Source of the DNA: CAVXYG01 sp963706835 | GTDB taxonomy: Bacteria; Actinomycetota; Actinomycetes; S36-B12; GCA-2699445 | Length of the DNA stretch: 64,000 nt | Assembly: GCA_963706835.1 (NCBI GenBank) | Contig: CAVPOB010000003.1 | Coordinates: 1-64,000, forward strand | Direction of reading: 5' to 3' | Position numbers and translations under genes: made by a program | In this document: positions 37,097 to 46,979 of the stretch, piece by piece | Numbering within the stretch: the first letter of the stretch is position 1 | Layout: every line of letters begins with the position of its first letter | Notes under the pieces: model-generated | The model's input: only the letters and a program-made list of their open reading frames with translations | Told to the model about the DNA's origin: nothing | Database searches by the model: none

Positions 37097-38631
37097 TCAG
37101 TCGACGATGAGCGCCGGGGTGTCGGTCTTCAGCGTCTCGCCGCGGAAGAAGGCCGGGTCCTTGGCCCGCCAGATGGCGATGAGGACGAAGCCGGACAGGA
37201 TGAGGCCGACGCCGAGGATGAACACCAGGCCGACACCGCCGATCTCCGCCCCGCTGCCGTAGTCCGGGGAGAACGAGTCGCGCAGGGTGACCACGAAGAC
37301 GAACGCCAGCCCGATCCCGCCGAGCAGCGGCAGCAGGAACTTGAACAGCACGCTGGCCGAGGCGCTGCTGAAGAGTTCCTTGCGGAAGTACCACACGCAC
37401 GCGAAGGCGGTGAGCCCGTAGTAGAAGCAGATCATGATGCCGATGCTGTAGATGGTGTCCAGCAGCACGTTCTCGCTGAGGAAGGTCAGCACCGCGTAGA
37501 AGACTCCGGCCCCGACCCCGCCGGCCAGGGTGGCGTAGGAGGGCGTCAGGTAGCGGGGGTGCACCGCGGCGAATCGCGGCGGCAGCGCCCGGTAGGTGCC
37601 CATGGCCAGCAGCGTCCGCGAGGTCGGCAGGAACGTGCTGATGAGGCTGGCGGCGCTGGAGGCGATCACCGCCAGGAACAGCAGCAGGTACCAGGGGTCG
37701 CCCAGGATCGGCTCGGCGAGCGCGCCGAAGACGTTGTCGGCGATCTCCTCATTGGCCAGGCCCTGCCCGGTGTCGCCGACGCCGGCGAACATGATCAGGC
37801 CGATCGAGACCAGCAGGTAGGTGCACAGGATCGAGATGACCGCCAGGATTGCCGCTCGGCCCGGCGTCGTTGCTGGAGTCCTTGGTCTCCTCGTTGACGG
37901 TCAGCGCGGAGTCCCAGCCCCAGAACGCGAAGATCGAGCCGGACAGTCCGGCCACGAATGCGGACATGGTCAACGCGGTGGGGTTGAACCAGGACCAGTC
38001 GAAGGACAGGCCGGTCTCGGAGTCCGAGGCGGCCAGGATCGCGGCGACGCCGAACACCAGCAACAGCGTCATCTGGAAGCCGACCAGGACGTACTGCACG
38101 CGCTCGGTGGTGTCGATGCCGCGGTAGGCCACGTAGGTGGCGATCGCGAGGAAGACCAGGCAGGTCGCCACGTTGACGAGCTTGTTCGTCCACAGCTCCG
38201 AGAGCCATTCGCTGCCGAGCACGTCGCCGAGGAACTGGTAGGTGAACTGCACCGCCACACCGGCGAGGTTGGAGATGACGATGACCGTGGCCAGGACGGC
38301 GGCCCAGCCGGCGAGCCAGCCGACGTAGGGGCCGAAGGCCTTGGTGGTCCACGTGAACGCCGTGCCGCAGTCCGGAGCGACGCTGTTCAGCTCCCGGTAG
38401 GCGTACGCGGCGAAGAACATCGGCAGGAAGCCGCCGAGGAAGATCACCGGGACGTAGACACCGGCTTCGCCCACCAGCAGACCGATGGTGGCGGTCAGCG
38501 TGTAGGCGGGGGCAACGCAGGAGATCGCCAGGATGACACCGCCGAGCAGACCCACCGAATTGCTGGGACAGGCCCTTGTCGCGCAGATCGTGCTCGATCG
38601 CGTGACGCGGGTCGTGCGCCTGGATCTCCAT
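37097..38631 (-). pseudogene. APC-superfamily amino acid/polyamine permease, frameshifted twice
   Basis: Twelve-TM transporter of the APC superfamily. The start MEIQAHDPRHAIEHDLRDKG is followed after one extra base near 38558 by VGLLGGVILAISCVAPAYTL, then by FGPYVGWLAGWAAVLATVIV and WGWDSALTVNEETKDSSNDAG. A second extra base near 37862 separates this from ILAVISILCTYLLVSIGL and the last transmembrane spans, ending at 37097. Both changes are single bases in otherwise conserved sequence and could be sequencing errors. It lies directly upstream of the amine oxidase, so the substrate is probably an amine or omega-amino acid. Confidence 0.82.
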
Positions 38632-38670
38632 AACCGCTCCTTCGCGAGGATGTGAGCGCACTATAGGCCC

Positions 38671-39603
38671 ATGAACGATGACTCGGACGAACAATCGGGT
38701 TTCGGTGCGCCGGACCTGTCTGGCGTGGTGGTGGGCTATGACGGTTCGGCGAGCGCCGACATCGCGCTGGAGTGGGCGGGAGAGGCGGCGCAGCGCTACG
38801 GCGTTCCGCTGACGCTGCTGCGCGCACGGCCCGACGCCGAGGGCACGATCGCCCGACTGCCCCTGACGTCGCCGCCCGATGACGGCGTCGCCATCGCCCC
38901 GGGACTGGTGGAGGCAGCCACTCGGATGGCGGCCGAGCGACCCGGGCTTGCGGTGCAGGCCGCCGTCCATCCGGGGTCGCCAGTCCAGGCGATGCTGGCT
39001 GCCTCGGAGTCGGCCCAGATGCTGGTGATCGGGTCACGGGGGTTGGAGGGATTCCGCGGGCTGCTGCTCGGATCGACGGCGATGCAGTTGGCTCCGCACG
39101 CTTCCTGCCCGGTCGTGGTGCTCTATGAGCCCGGCGATGCGACCGCTGCGGCTCGGGCCAACGCCCGACACCCCGACGAAGTCGTCGTCGGCTACGACGG
39201 GTCGACATCAGCAGACGTGGCCCTGGCTTTCGGCCTGCGCCACGCCAAGGCATGCGATCTGGGCCTGGCCGTCGTCATCGTGCGCCCGGGCCGCAGGGAT
39301 ACAGCGCCGGCCGAGCCGATCGACCTCGACAGTCCCGAGATCGATGAGCCCATCCAGGCCCTGGCCAAGCAGGCCCGCGCCATCGCCGACAGCGAGCCGG
39401 ACGTCGCCGTGTCCTACCTGAGCGCGACCGGGCGCCCGACCGAGGTGCTGATCGCCGAGGCCGCCGGAGCGCCGTTGGCGGCCGTGGGCGCGCGGGGCCT
39501 GGGCGGCTTCGCCGGCCTCGCGCTGGGCTCGGTGGGCCTGCAGATGCTGATGCACGCCGAATGCCCGGTCGCCGTGGTGCACGACCGTGCGACGGATGCC
39601 TGA
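38671..39603 (+). CDS. Universal stress protein, two tandem Usp domains
   Basis: Protein of 310 aa with two Usp domains (about 15-155 and 170-305). Each begins VVVGYDGS-x-SADxAL and ends with an ATP-binding Gly motif: GSRGLEGFRGLLLGS in the first and GARGLGGFAGLALGS in the second. Two-domain, ATP-binding Usp proteins are typical of actinobacteria. It is divergent from the permease with only about 40 bp between starts, and its stop overlaps the next gene, so it is translationally coupled to the serine hydrolase. Confidence 0.9.
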   Translation: MNDDSDEQSGFGAPDLSGVVVGYDGSASADIALEWAGEAAQRYGVPLTLLRARPDAEGTIARLPLTSPPDDGVAIAPGLVEAATRMAAERPGLAVQAAVHPGSPVQAMLAASESAQMLVIGSRGLEGFRGLLLGSTAMQLAPHASCPVVVLYEPGDATAAARANARHPDEVVVGYDGSTSADVALAFGLRHAKACDLGLAVVIVRPGRRDTAPAEPIDLDSPEIDEPIQALAKQARAIADSEPDVAVSYLSATGRPTEVLIAEAAGAPLAAVGARGLGGFAGLALGSVGLQMLMHAECPVAVVHDRATDA

Positions 39604-40810
39604 TCCGTTGGACGACTACACCGGATCAGGGCTGCCGTGGGAGGGCGAGCACGGTCTCGACACGGCAACCCTGCCCACCGTTGCCGTGCGCCACGATCCG
39701 GCGACCGTGCACCATTTCGAGCGCGCCGAGATGCCGCTGGCCCATCTGGGTGTGACCACGACGGATGGACGATCCGCGACGGTCGGCGCGGTCCTGGAGG
39801 GCTCGGCCACCGATGCGCTGGTCGTGCTGTCCGACGGCGTGGTAGTGGCCGAGTGGTACCGGCACGGCTTGGCGGCCGAGGAGCCCCGCGTGCTGATGTC
39901 GATCACCAAGTCGGTGGTCGGCATGGTCGCGGGCATCCTCGTCGGTCAGGGTGTGCTGCGCGAGGACGCCGCGGTGACGAGCTACGTACCGGAGCTGGCG
40001 GGCAGCGGCTACGCCGGGGCAACGCTGCGGCACCTGCTCGACATGCGATCCGGGGTCCGATTCCGCGAGGACTACTCCGATCCGACGGCCGACATCCGCC
40101 GCATGGACGCCGCCATCGCCGGTGCAGCCCATTCCCCGCCCGGGCTGCACGCCTACCTGACCGGGCTGCGGGCCGACCGCGCTCACGGCGGGGCCTTCGA
40201 GTACCGCTCGTGCGAGACCGACGTGCTGGGGTGGGTGTGCGAACGGGCCGCGAGCGCCCCGATGCCGGAACTGGTCGCGCGGCTGCTGTGGGGGCCGATT
40301 GGTGCGGCGGCCGACGCTCAGTTCCTCTGCGACCGCACCGGGGCCGCCGTCAGCGATGGGGGCCTGATGGCATGCGCCGGCGATGTCGCCCGGTTCGGGG
40401 AGATGCTGCGCACCGGCGGCCAGGTCGGTGGGCGCTCGGTGGTGCCCCTGTCGTGGATCGCGCAGATCTGGTCGGTTCGGGCGGATTCCCGGGCGGCGTT
40501 CGCAGACTCTGCCGCGGCGCCGTTCCTGCCCGGCGGCTGGTATCGCAACCAGTGCTGGGTGATGCCGGGCCCGCACGGCGACGTGCTGCTGGGGCTGGGC
40601 ATCCACGGTCAACTGCTGCGCGTCGATCCGGCGACCAGGACCGTGATGGTGAAACTGTCGTCCTGGCAGACGGCCCAAGACCCACGCACGCTGCACGACA
40701 CGTTCCGGGCCTGCGAAGCGATCGCTGCCGCGGTGTCTGGGCGCGCAGGCCGAAGCGGACCGCGCTTCGGCCCGGGGGCGGGCCGCGCCCGTCCGGTTGC
40801 GGGAAAGTGA
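39596..40810 (+). CDS. Beta-lactamase-fold serine hydrolase, NylB-like
   Basis: Protein of 404 aa with the class C beta-lactamase/esterase signature: Ser102-x-x-Lys105 in MSITKSVVG and Tyr203 in EYRSCETD (a Y-x-S triad). The active-site surroundings (LRHLLDMRSGVRFREDYSDPTADI, FEYRSCETDVLGW) match the 6-aminohexanoate-dimer hydrolase group. No signal peptide, so cytoplasmic. Its ATG overlaps the Usp stop by 8 bases. Since an amidase of the 6-aminohexanoate type lies 5 kb away, hydrolysis of a linear omega-amino-acyl amide is a plausible role; esterase activity is an alternative. Confidence 0.82.
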   Translation: MPDPLDDYTGSGLPWEGEHGLDTATLPTVAVRHDPATVHHFERAEMPLAHLGVTTTDGRSATVGAVLEGSATDALVVLSDGVVVAEWYRHGLAAEEPRVLMSITKSVVGMVAGILVGQGVLREDAAVTSYVPELAGSGYAGATLRHLLDMRSGVRFREDYSDPTADIRRMDAAIAGAAHSPPGLHAYLTGLRADRAHGGAFEYRSCETDVLGWVCERAASAPMPELVARLLWGPIGAAADAQFLCDRTGAAVSDGGLMACAGDVARFGEMLRTGGQVGGRSVVPLSWIAQIWSVRADSRAAFADSAAAPFLPGGWYRNQCWVMPGPHGDVLLGLGIHGQLLRVDPATRTVMVKLSSWQTAQDPRTLHDTFRACEAIAAAVSGRAGRSGPRFGPGAGRARPVAGK

Positions 40811-40895
40811 CCCCGCAAGAACCACCCGGCCATTCACCGGGCCAGCAGCCGCTGGTGGCCCTACACTCCGTCTAGCACAGCGCCCAGGAGGCCAC

Positions 40896-42360
40896 ATGGA
40901 CAGTCCGTCCAGCGAGGATCGACCGTCCCTTCGCGGGATCAGCGAGATCCGGACATTCTTCCGCACCAACGCCACGCCGGTCTTCTTCGTCGGGGCGACC
41001 GCATTCAACCTGCTCGGCATCGACCGGTTCGTGCGGAACTTCTCCTACATCGCCTACTACGACTCCTGGGACGGCGCGCATCCCGCGGGTGTTCAGCCCC
41101 AAGAACAAGCCGTACGTGGACTTCCAGAGCACCGAGGAGATCAACAATTACCTGTTGCGCGATCCCGAGGTGCAGGCCTTCCTGCGGCGTCGCGGCGGGG
41201 CTCGGCCCAAGATCGCTATGGTGTTCTTCGATGCCGAGACCGAGCAGATCTGCGAAGAACTCGGCTACGAGTTGATCCTGCCCAGCGACGCCCTGCGGCG
41301 AAGGCTGGACTCCAAGATCGTGACCACGCAGCTCGGCAACGAGGCGGGCGCCCCGAGCGTGCCCAACGTGCTCGGTCGGGCCACGAGCTACGCCGAACTG
41401 CTGGCGCTGGCCGAGGATGCCGGGCTGGGCACCGACCTCGTCGTGCAGACGCCGTACGGGGATTCCGGCAAGACGACCTTCTTCATCAAGGAGGAGTCCG
41501 GCTGGGACGCAGAGGCCGACCTGCTCGCCAGCGAAGAGCTGAAGGTGATGAAGCGGATCCGCAACAAGGCGGCCGCCGTGGAGGCGGTGATCACGCGCCA
41601 CGGCACGGTCGTGGGGCCGTTCATGACCGACCTCACCGGCTACCCCGAACTGACCCCCTACAAGGGCGGCTGGTGCGGCAACGACGTCTACCCAGACGCG
41701 CTGAGCGCCCAGCAGCGCGAGATAGCGGTGGGCCACGTGCGGCGCCTCGGCGATCGCCTCGCGCAGGAGGGCTACCGAGGGTTCTTCGAGGTGGATGTGC
41801 TGGTCGACCTCGACACCGATCAGGTCTACCTCGGCGAACTCAACCCGCGCATCTCCGGCGCCTCATCGATGACGAACGTGACCGCCGGCGCCTACGCCGA
41901 CGTCCCCCTGTTCCTGTTCCACCTGCTGGAGTGGATGGACGTCGAGTACACCCTCGACGTCGACGAGATCAACGACAGGTGGCGCGAGCTCGCCGCGGTG
42001 GATGTCTGGGCGCAACTGATCATGAAGGAGCCCCTCGACCGGGTCGAGCGCTTGGTGGCGACTCCGCGGACCGGCAACTACACGGTCAACGAGGACGGCT
42101 CGATCGACTTCGCCGCCGTCGCCACCGACTGGCACCAACTCACCCACGAGGACGAGTTCTTCTACCTGCGCGTGTACGGCCCGGGTGACTACCGATTCAA
42201 GGGCGCCGACCTCGGGGTGCTGGTCACCAAGGCGCGCATGCAGTCGGGCGGGGAACTGACCGAGCGCGCGCAGCGCTACATCACCGCGATCAGGGCCCTG
42301 TACTACGGGGAGCCCATCGACCAGCCGCCGAGCTTCTCCCCCCTCGCCTACGTGAAATAG
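40896..42360 (+). CDS. ATP-grasp ligase (annotated elsewhere as biotin carboxylase-like), one frameshift
   Basis: ATP-grasp enzyme of about 487 aa. An N-terminal pre-ATP-grasp Rossmann region (PVFFVGATAFNLLGIDRFV) is followed by the ATP-grasp core (TDLVVQTPYGDSGKTTFFI) and the Mg-binding motif VYLGELNPRISGASSMT. There is no biotin carboxylase C-terminal domain, so it more likely forms an amide or peptide bond. CAGGAGG precedes the ATG. One extra base near 41083 breaks the frame (DGAHP then RVFSPKNKPYV). It lies 7 bp upstream of the aminobutyraldehyde-type dehydrogenase, so they form an operon. Confidence 0.8.
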
Positions 42361-42367
42361 GAGCGAC

Positions 42368-43811
42368 ATGACCGACCGCGTCTTCGAGAACTTCATCAAC
42401 GGCGAGCGCGCCCCGGCCGCGTCGGGCGAGACGACGCCGGTCGTCAATCCCCACACCGGGGAGATCTACGCGGAGGCCGCGCTCTCCGGGCAGGAGGACA
42501 TCGACCGCGCCTACGACGCAGCCTCGGCGGCGTTCGAGACCTGGCGGGACACCACGCCCAGCGAGCGGCAACTGGCACTGCTGAAGTTCGCCGATGCGAT
42601 CGAGGCCGCCGGCGACGAGCTCGCGGCGCTGGAGAGCGAGAACACCGGCAAGCCGGTGGCGCTGACCCGCAGCGAGGAGGTCGGCCCCATGGTCGACCAG
42701 TTGCGCTTCTTCGCCGGCGCTGCCCGGGTGCTGGAGGGCAAGTCGGCCGGGGAGTACATGAAGGGCTTCACCTCGTTCATCCGGCGCGAGCCGGTCGGGC
42801 GTCGTGGGCCAGGTCGCCCCGTGGAACTACCCGATGATGATGGCGGTGTGGAAGGTCGGTCCGGCGCTGGCCGCCGGCAACACCGTCGTGCTCAAGCCCT
42901 CCGACACCACCCCGGCCACCACCGCCCGGATGGCCGAGATCGCTGCGGAGTTCTTCCCGCCCGGCGTGTTCAACGTCGTGCTCGGCGACCGCAGCACCGG
43001 GGCCTCCCTGGTCTCCCACCCCCGCCCCGACATGGTGGCCATCACCGGCTCGGTCGGCGCCGGCATCGCGGTGGCCCATGCGGCCGCGGACCAGGTCAAG
43101 CGGGTGCACCTCGAGCTCGGCGGCAAGGCCCCGGTCGTGGTGTTCGACGACGCGGATATCGCCAGTGCGGCCGAGGGGATCGCGGTCGCCGGCTACTTCA
43201 ACGCCGGTCAGGACTGCACCTCCAGCAACCGGGTCATCGTGCAGCAGGGCATCCACGACGAGTTCCTGGCCGCGCTGAAGGAGCAGGCCGAGGGGATCGT
43301 CACCACCTACGAGGTGGGTCCGCACCACGAGGATGCGCTGCTGCCGCCGGTGAACAACGCCAACCAGCTGGCCCAGGTCAGCGGCTTCATCGAGCGGCTG
43401 CCCGACCACGCGCAGATCGTGGTCGGCGGCGCTCGGATGGGCGATCGCGGCTTCCACTACGCGCCGACGGTGGTGGACGGCCTGCGCCAGGATGACGAGA
43501 TCATCCAGAACGAGGTCTTCGGCCCGGTCATCACGGTGCAGACCTTCGCCGATGAGGCGCAGGCGCTGGCCATGGCCAACGGCGTGGAGTTTGCGCTCGC
43601 GTCGTCGGTGTGGACCACCGATTTCGGCCGCGCCATGCGCGCCTCGCGCCGACTGGACTTCGGGTGCGTCTGGATCAACTGCCACATCCCGCTGGTCGCC
43701 GAAATGCCGCACGGCGGGTACAAGAAGTCCGGCTACGGCAAGGACCTGTCGATGTACGGGCTGGAGGACTACACCCGGATCAAGCACGTGATGGCGCACC
43801 TGGGCGAGTAG
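42368..43811 (+). CDS. patD: Gamma-aminobutyraldehyde dehydrogenase (PatD-like), one frameshift
   Basis: NAD-dependent aldehyde dehydrogenase of about 480 aa that would oxidise 4-aminobutanal to GABA. Conserved elements are GQVAPWNYPMMMAVWKVGPA, cofactor site VLKPSDTTP, FTGSVG-type ITGSVGAG, catalytic Glu in LELGGKAP and Cys in AGQDCTSSNRV; the C-terminus MPHGGYKKSGYGKDLSMYGL matches PatD/aminoaldehyde dehydrogenases closely. One extra G near 42800 (in GGGCGTCGTG) breaks the frame after FIRREPVG. Spacing of 7 bp from the ATP-grasp gene indicates cotranscription. With the amine oxidase it links putrescine to GABA. Confidence 0.87.
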
Positions 43812-43880
43812 CCATTCCGCGGCCGTCCTTCGTGGCCTGATCGGGAATCCGCCTGGCCCTCGGAGCGGACAGGGGCAGGT

Positions 43881-44043
43881 GGTGCCGGATCCGCGTGTCC
43901 ACTTTGGAACCGTGACCTGGAACCTCCGACCGGATCTGCTGGCCCTCACGCCGCGGCGATGGTGACCTCGGCGCCGGCCGGTGTGCGCCACATGTCGGCC
44001 TGCGCGTCGAGGTCCCACCCGTCGTGGGTCGTCAAGAGGTGAT
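43881..44043. repeat. 163-bp duplication shared with 25753-25915
   Basis: The block covers the last 33 codons of the HNH gene and 65 bp beyond its stop. The other copy differs at only a few positions, including the non-coding part. It therefore reflects a recent duplication or gene conversion of a DNA segment rather than selection on protein alone. Confidence 0.85.
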
Positions 44044-44905
44044 GGCACCGGCACAACGGGCCGAGGTTGGCGGCGGTGGTCTGGCCGCGCGGCCACGGCA
44101 CGGCGTGGCCCAGGTCGCAGGCGACGCCTCGTTGCGGCCGAGCCGTACGGTGAAGCGGCCCGCGGCAGCGTCCCCGGGCGCCGGGCGGGCAGGGGCGGGG
44201 ACGCTGCCGAGCAGGTCCGGGTCCGTGTCGGCGACCCAGCGGCTGTCGATCTTCGACACGCCCATCCAACTCGACGCCGAAATCCGCAGGGCCGGCAAGT
44301 CCGCGACGGCCTCGTCGTCGGACACCTCCAGCATGGCCGCCCTGGGAGCGATGCGAGTGGTTCCCGGGTCCGGGTTCGACATGGTCATCCGGAAGGCCTG
44401 CCCTTCTCGGACGGAGTAGAACACGATGACCGGCAGGGAGCGCTGCAGACGTCCCGTCGGTGCGCACCCGCAGTCGCAGGATGGGCCGGCTGCCACGCTG
44501 GCATGCGGACTCCTCGGCCCGGCGCCCGACGCGACGTTCGATGTCTGCGGTGCGCATGTCGAAACCGAACTGCCGTCTGAGCAGCTGCGCCTCCACGGGG
44601 TTGGTGATCAGGAACCGCAGCGGAACCACTCCGATCCGGTAGCGCTGCCCGATCCGATCGCTGAGCAGGGGCAGCAGCACCGGCGCAGGGTCGCGGCCGA
44701 TCGTGACCATCGCACTCAGCGCGACGAAGGCCCCACGGGTCGGCGGCAGCCCGGTGCGATGCTGGTGGAGGTCTGCGCCCTCCACCAGCAGCAGCGCGCG
44801 GCCCGGCCGCAACCGCAGGGGCGAAACGCCAGGGACCGGCAGTAGCTCGGCGACGGCGGCGGCGTCGGCGGCGAACAGCCCCCGATCCAGCGGTGGAAGT
44901 GCCAC
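43946..44905 (-). pseudogene. HNH endonuclease-domain protein (13E12-like), frameshifted
   Basis: The C-terminus carries an HNH signature: CDLGHAVPW, then TTAANLGPLCRCHHLLTTH. Upstream pieces in two frames (DRIGQRYRIGVVPLRFLITN, then RMTMSNPDPGTTRIAPRAAM and DDEAVADLPALRISASSWMG) join into a protein of about 310 aa. Frame changes lie near 44440 and 44130. It resembles the HNH proteins found in repeated copies in actinobacterial genomes, and indeed its 3' end occurs again at 25753. A GTG at 44905 or the ATG at about 44909 in another frame, preceded by GGAGGG, could be the start. Confidence 0.65.
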
Positions 44906-45121
44906 GACATGGGCCCTCCGGGATAGTTCTCGCTGTCAACCCTGAATGACGTGAACCTTCCCAGGAGTCCCTCTGCGCCGTTCATCTTGTCCCCTTCCCG
45001 CCCACTTCCACGCCCTGCGGCTCCCTGCGCCGGTCGGGCGGGCACCCCTCCTGCGATGAGGAACCCCCCATCGAGCGCCCGCCCGCTGTCGCCGCGCCGT
45101 CGCAGTCCCTCGGTCCTGCCG

Positions 45122-46825
45122 TCACCCGCGCAGCGCGGGGATGAGCACACCCGGCAGCGCGCCGATATTGCCGGTCATGCGGAAGTCGATCAGCCCACGG
45201 AAGATGGAGCGCCGTCCGCGATGGGTGGCCTGAGTGGGTGACGCGAGCAGCGGACGGAATGGCCCGGTCAGGATGGTCTGCTCCGGATGGTCGAGCAGGA
45301 AGGCGTTGCCGACCACGCCGACACCGCTGCCAATCGAGAGGGGCGTGTGGCCGGGGAACCCACCCCACGTGGTGTACCGCAGCCCGAAGGCGATCAACGC
45401 CAACTCGTTGATCCCGATGGCCCCGTAGCGCAGGTCCTGCACGGCCCGCTCCAGCGCCGCGGAGTGGGTCCGTGCCGTCTGCGGATCGATCAGGATCGTC
45501 GCGGCGAGGGTCCCTGCCAGACGCTCGTTGGCGAACGCGGTCGCATCGGCGAGGTACTCGGCCACGGACGGTGCAGGCAGTTCGACGACGCCGAGAACAT
45601 CGGCGAACACGTCGTCCCGGAACAGGCTGTGCTCACCGCCGGCGTCGAGGCCGGTCACCACGTAACGGCGGTCGGGGGGTTGCAGAGCCTCGACGGCGGG
45701 TTCATCGGCGATCGCCCGCCGCACCTTGTCCTCGGAGCCCGGATAGTAGGGCCGCGAGGGCTCGAGGCTGCGCATCAGCCTCCGAATCTCGTCCAGGAGC
45801 GCGCCAGCGTGCTGCCACCCCTCCGGCAGGACCAGGATCTGCGTGCTGCTGCACAAGTGGCCGGAGTTCTGCAGCCGGCCGAAGACGACCCGGTCGGCCT
45901 GCCGGCGCACGTCGGAGCGGCTCCATCGCCCGGGGACCACGATCACCGGGTTCACCCCGCCGAGTTCGGCGGTGAACGGCTTGGTCAGCACCGGCGTGCC
46001 AGCGGCCCGATTCGCCGTCGCGTCGGGCTCCGATCCCCAGACCAGCGCGTTGTAGGTCGCCGCGGACCCGGTCAGGTGCACCCGGTCGACGCCGGGATGG
46101 TGGGCCAGGTACTGGCCCACATCGGCACCGCCCGCTACGAACCGGATCCAGCCAGCGTCTATGAAGTCGGTGAAGACCCGTTCCAGGAAGGGCTTGAGGT
46201 AGGCGTTGACCGGGTTCAGCTTCACGATCGCGACGCACCCGAACTGGAAGAGCATGGTCAGCGCATCCGCCGGCGGGCCCGAACTGAAGTTGCCCGGTGC
46301 CAGGACAAGCGCGACTCCTGGCGCCTCGAAGCCCGCGCCGCGGTATGCCTTGGCAGCGGCATCGCGAACCTCCGCAGCGGTGACGCCGTCCGGCATCAGC
46401 ACCGAAGCACGCCACCCGTAGCCGGCGAAGAGCGCCCAGTCCAGCAGCGTCGGCGGCCAGACGTCGACGCTGACCCGTCCATCTGGCCGGACCCGCACCG
46501 CCGCTGGGGGCAGTGGGTCACGACCGGCCGCGATCCGGCCCAGCACTTCGTCGAGCGCCTGCAGGTGGAAGGCGAACGGGGCGAGGACGAACCACTGGTC
46601 CCCTACCCAGGGGCAGTCCGGATCGATGCCGTGCGCCGAACAGGCAGCCTCGACGATGGCGTCTGCTTCGGCTGCCAACCGTCGCTTCGTCGAGCGCAGC
46701 AGCCGCAACCGCGTCGGCAGTGGCGCCGCCGCCCACGTCGACGCACCCGCCCGCAACTCTTCGACGGCCGTGTCCAGCTCATGCGTCCGCGCCGCCGAAT
46801 CCAGTCCTGTCTGTCCCTTGTTCAC
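45122..46825 (-). CDS. Aldehyde dehydrogenase-superfamily protein, unusually long
   Basis: Protein of 567 aa, longer than the usual 480-500. ALDH features are recognisable but diverged: cofactor-domain VALVLAPGNFSSGPPADALTM, KLNPVNAYL in place of KPS, VHLTGSAATYNALVWG, catalytic Glu in AELGGVNPVIVVP and nucleophile Cys in GHLCSSTQILVLP. The first 110 residues are an extra helical region. The usual C-terminal G-G-K-SG motif is not seen. The GTG at 46825 is preceded by a G-rich stretch. It probably acts on an unusual aldehyde; it could also act as an acyl-CoA reductase-like enzyme. Confidence 0.75.
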   Translation of the reverse strand: MNKGQTGLDSAARTHELDTAVEELRAGASTWAAAPLPTRLRLLRSTKRRLAAEADAIVEAACSAHGIDPDCPWVGDQWFVLAPFAFHLQALDEVLGRIAAGRDPLPPAAVRVRPDGRVSVDVWPPTLLDWALFAGYGWRASVLMPDGVTAAEVRDAAAKAYRGAGFEAPGVALVLAPGNFSSGPPADALTMLFQFGCVAIVKLNPVNAYLKPFLERVFTDFIDAGWIRFVAGGADVGQYLAHHPGVDRVHLTGSAATYNALVWGSEPDATANRAAGTPVLTKPFTAELGGVNPVIVVPGRWSRSDVRRQADRVVFGRLQNSGHLCSSTQILVLPEGWQHAGALLDEIRRLMRSLEPSRPYYPGSEDKVRRAIADEPAVEALQPPDRRYVVTGLDAGGEHSLFRDDVFADVLGVVELPAPSVAEYLADATAFANERLAGTLAATILIDPQTARTHSAALERAVQDLRYGAIGINELALIAFGLRYTTWGGFPGHTPLSIGSGVGVVGNAFLLDHPEQTILTGPFRPLLASPTQATHRGRRSIFRGLIDFRMTGNIGALPGVLIPALRG

Positions 46826-46979
46826 ACCGACCCCCCCTGCACTCCCCGACCAATCTCCTCGTGCCGTGTCCGGGTCCAGGCCATCGGAATCTCGTGGGCA
46901 GGGCAAGGGGGACAAGGTCCTGAACCGGCCGCACCTTCATGCCAAGGGCGCCGATGCGCTGGCCGGCACCGTCCCGTGA

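Noticed and set aside
40896..42360. Biotin carboxylase assignment for the ATP-grasp gene
   Set aside because: No biotin carboxylase C-terminal domain, biotin carrier or carboxyltransferase gene is nearby; the call was kept at ATP-grasp ligase.
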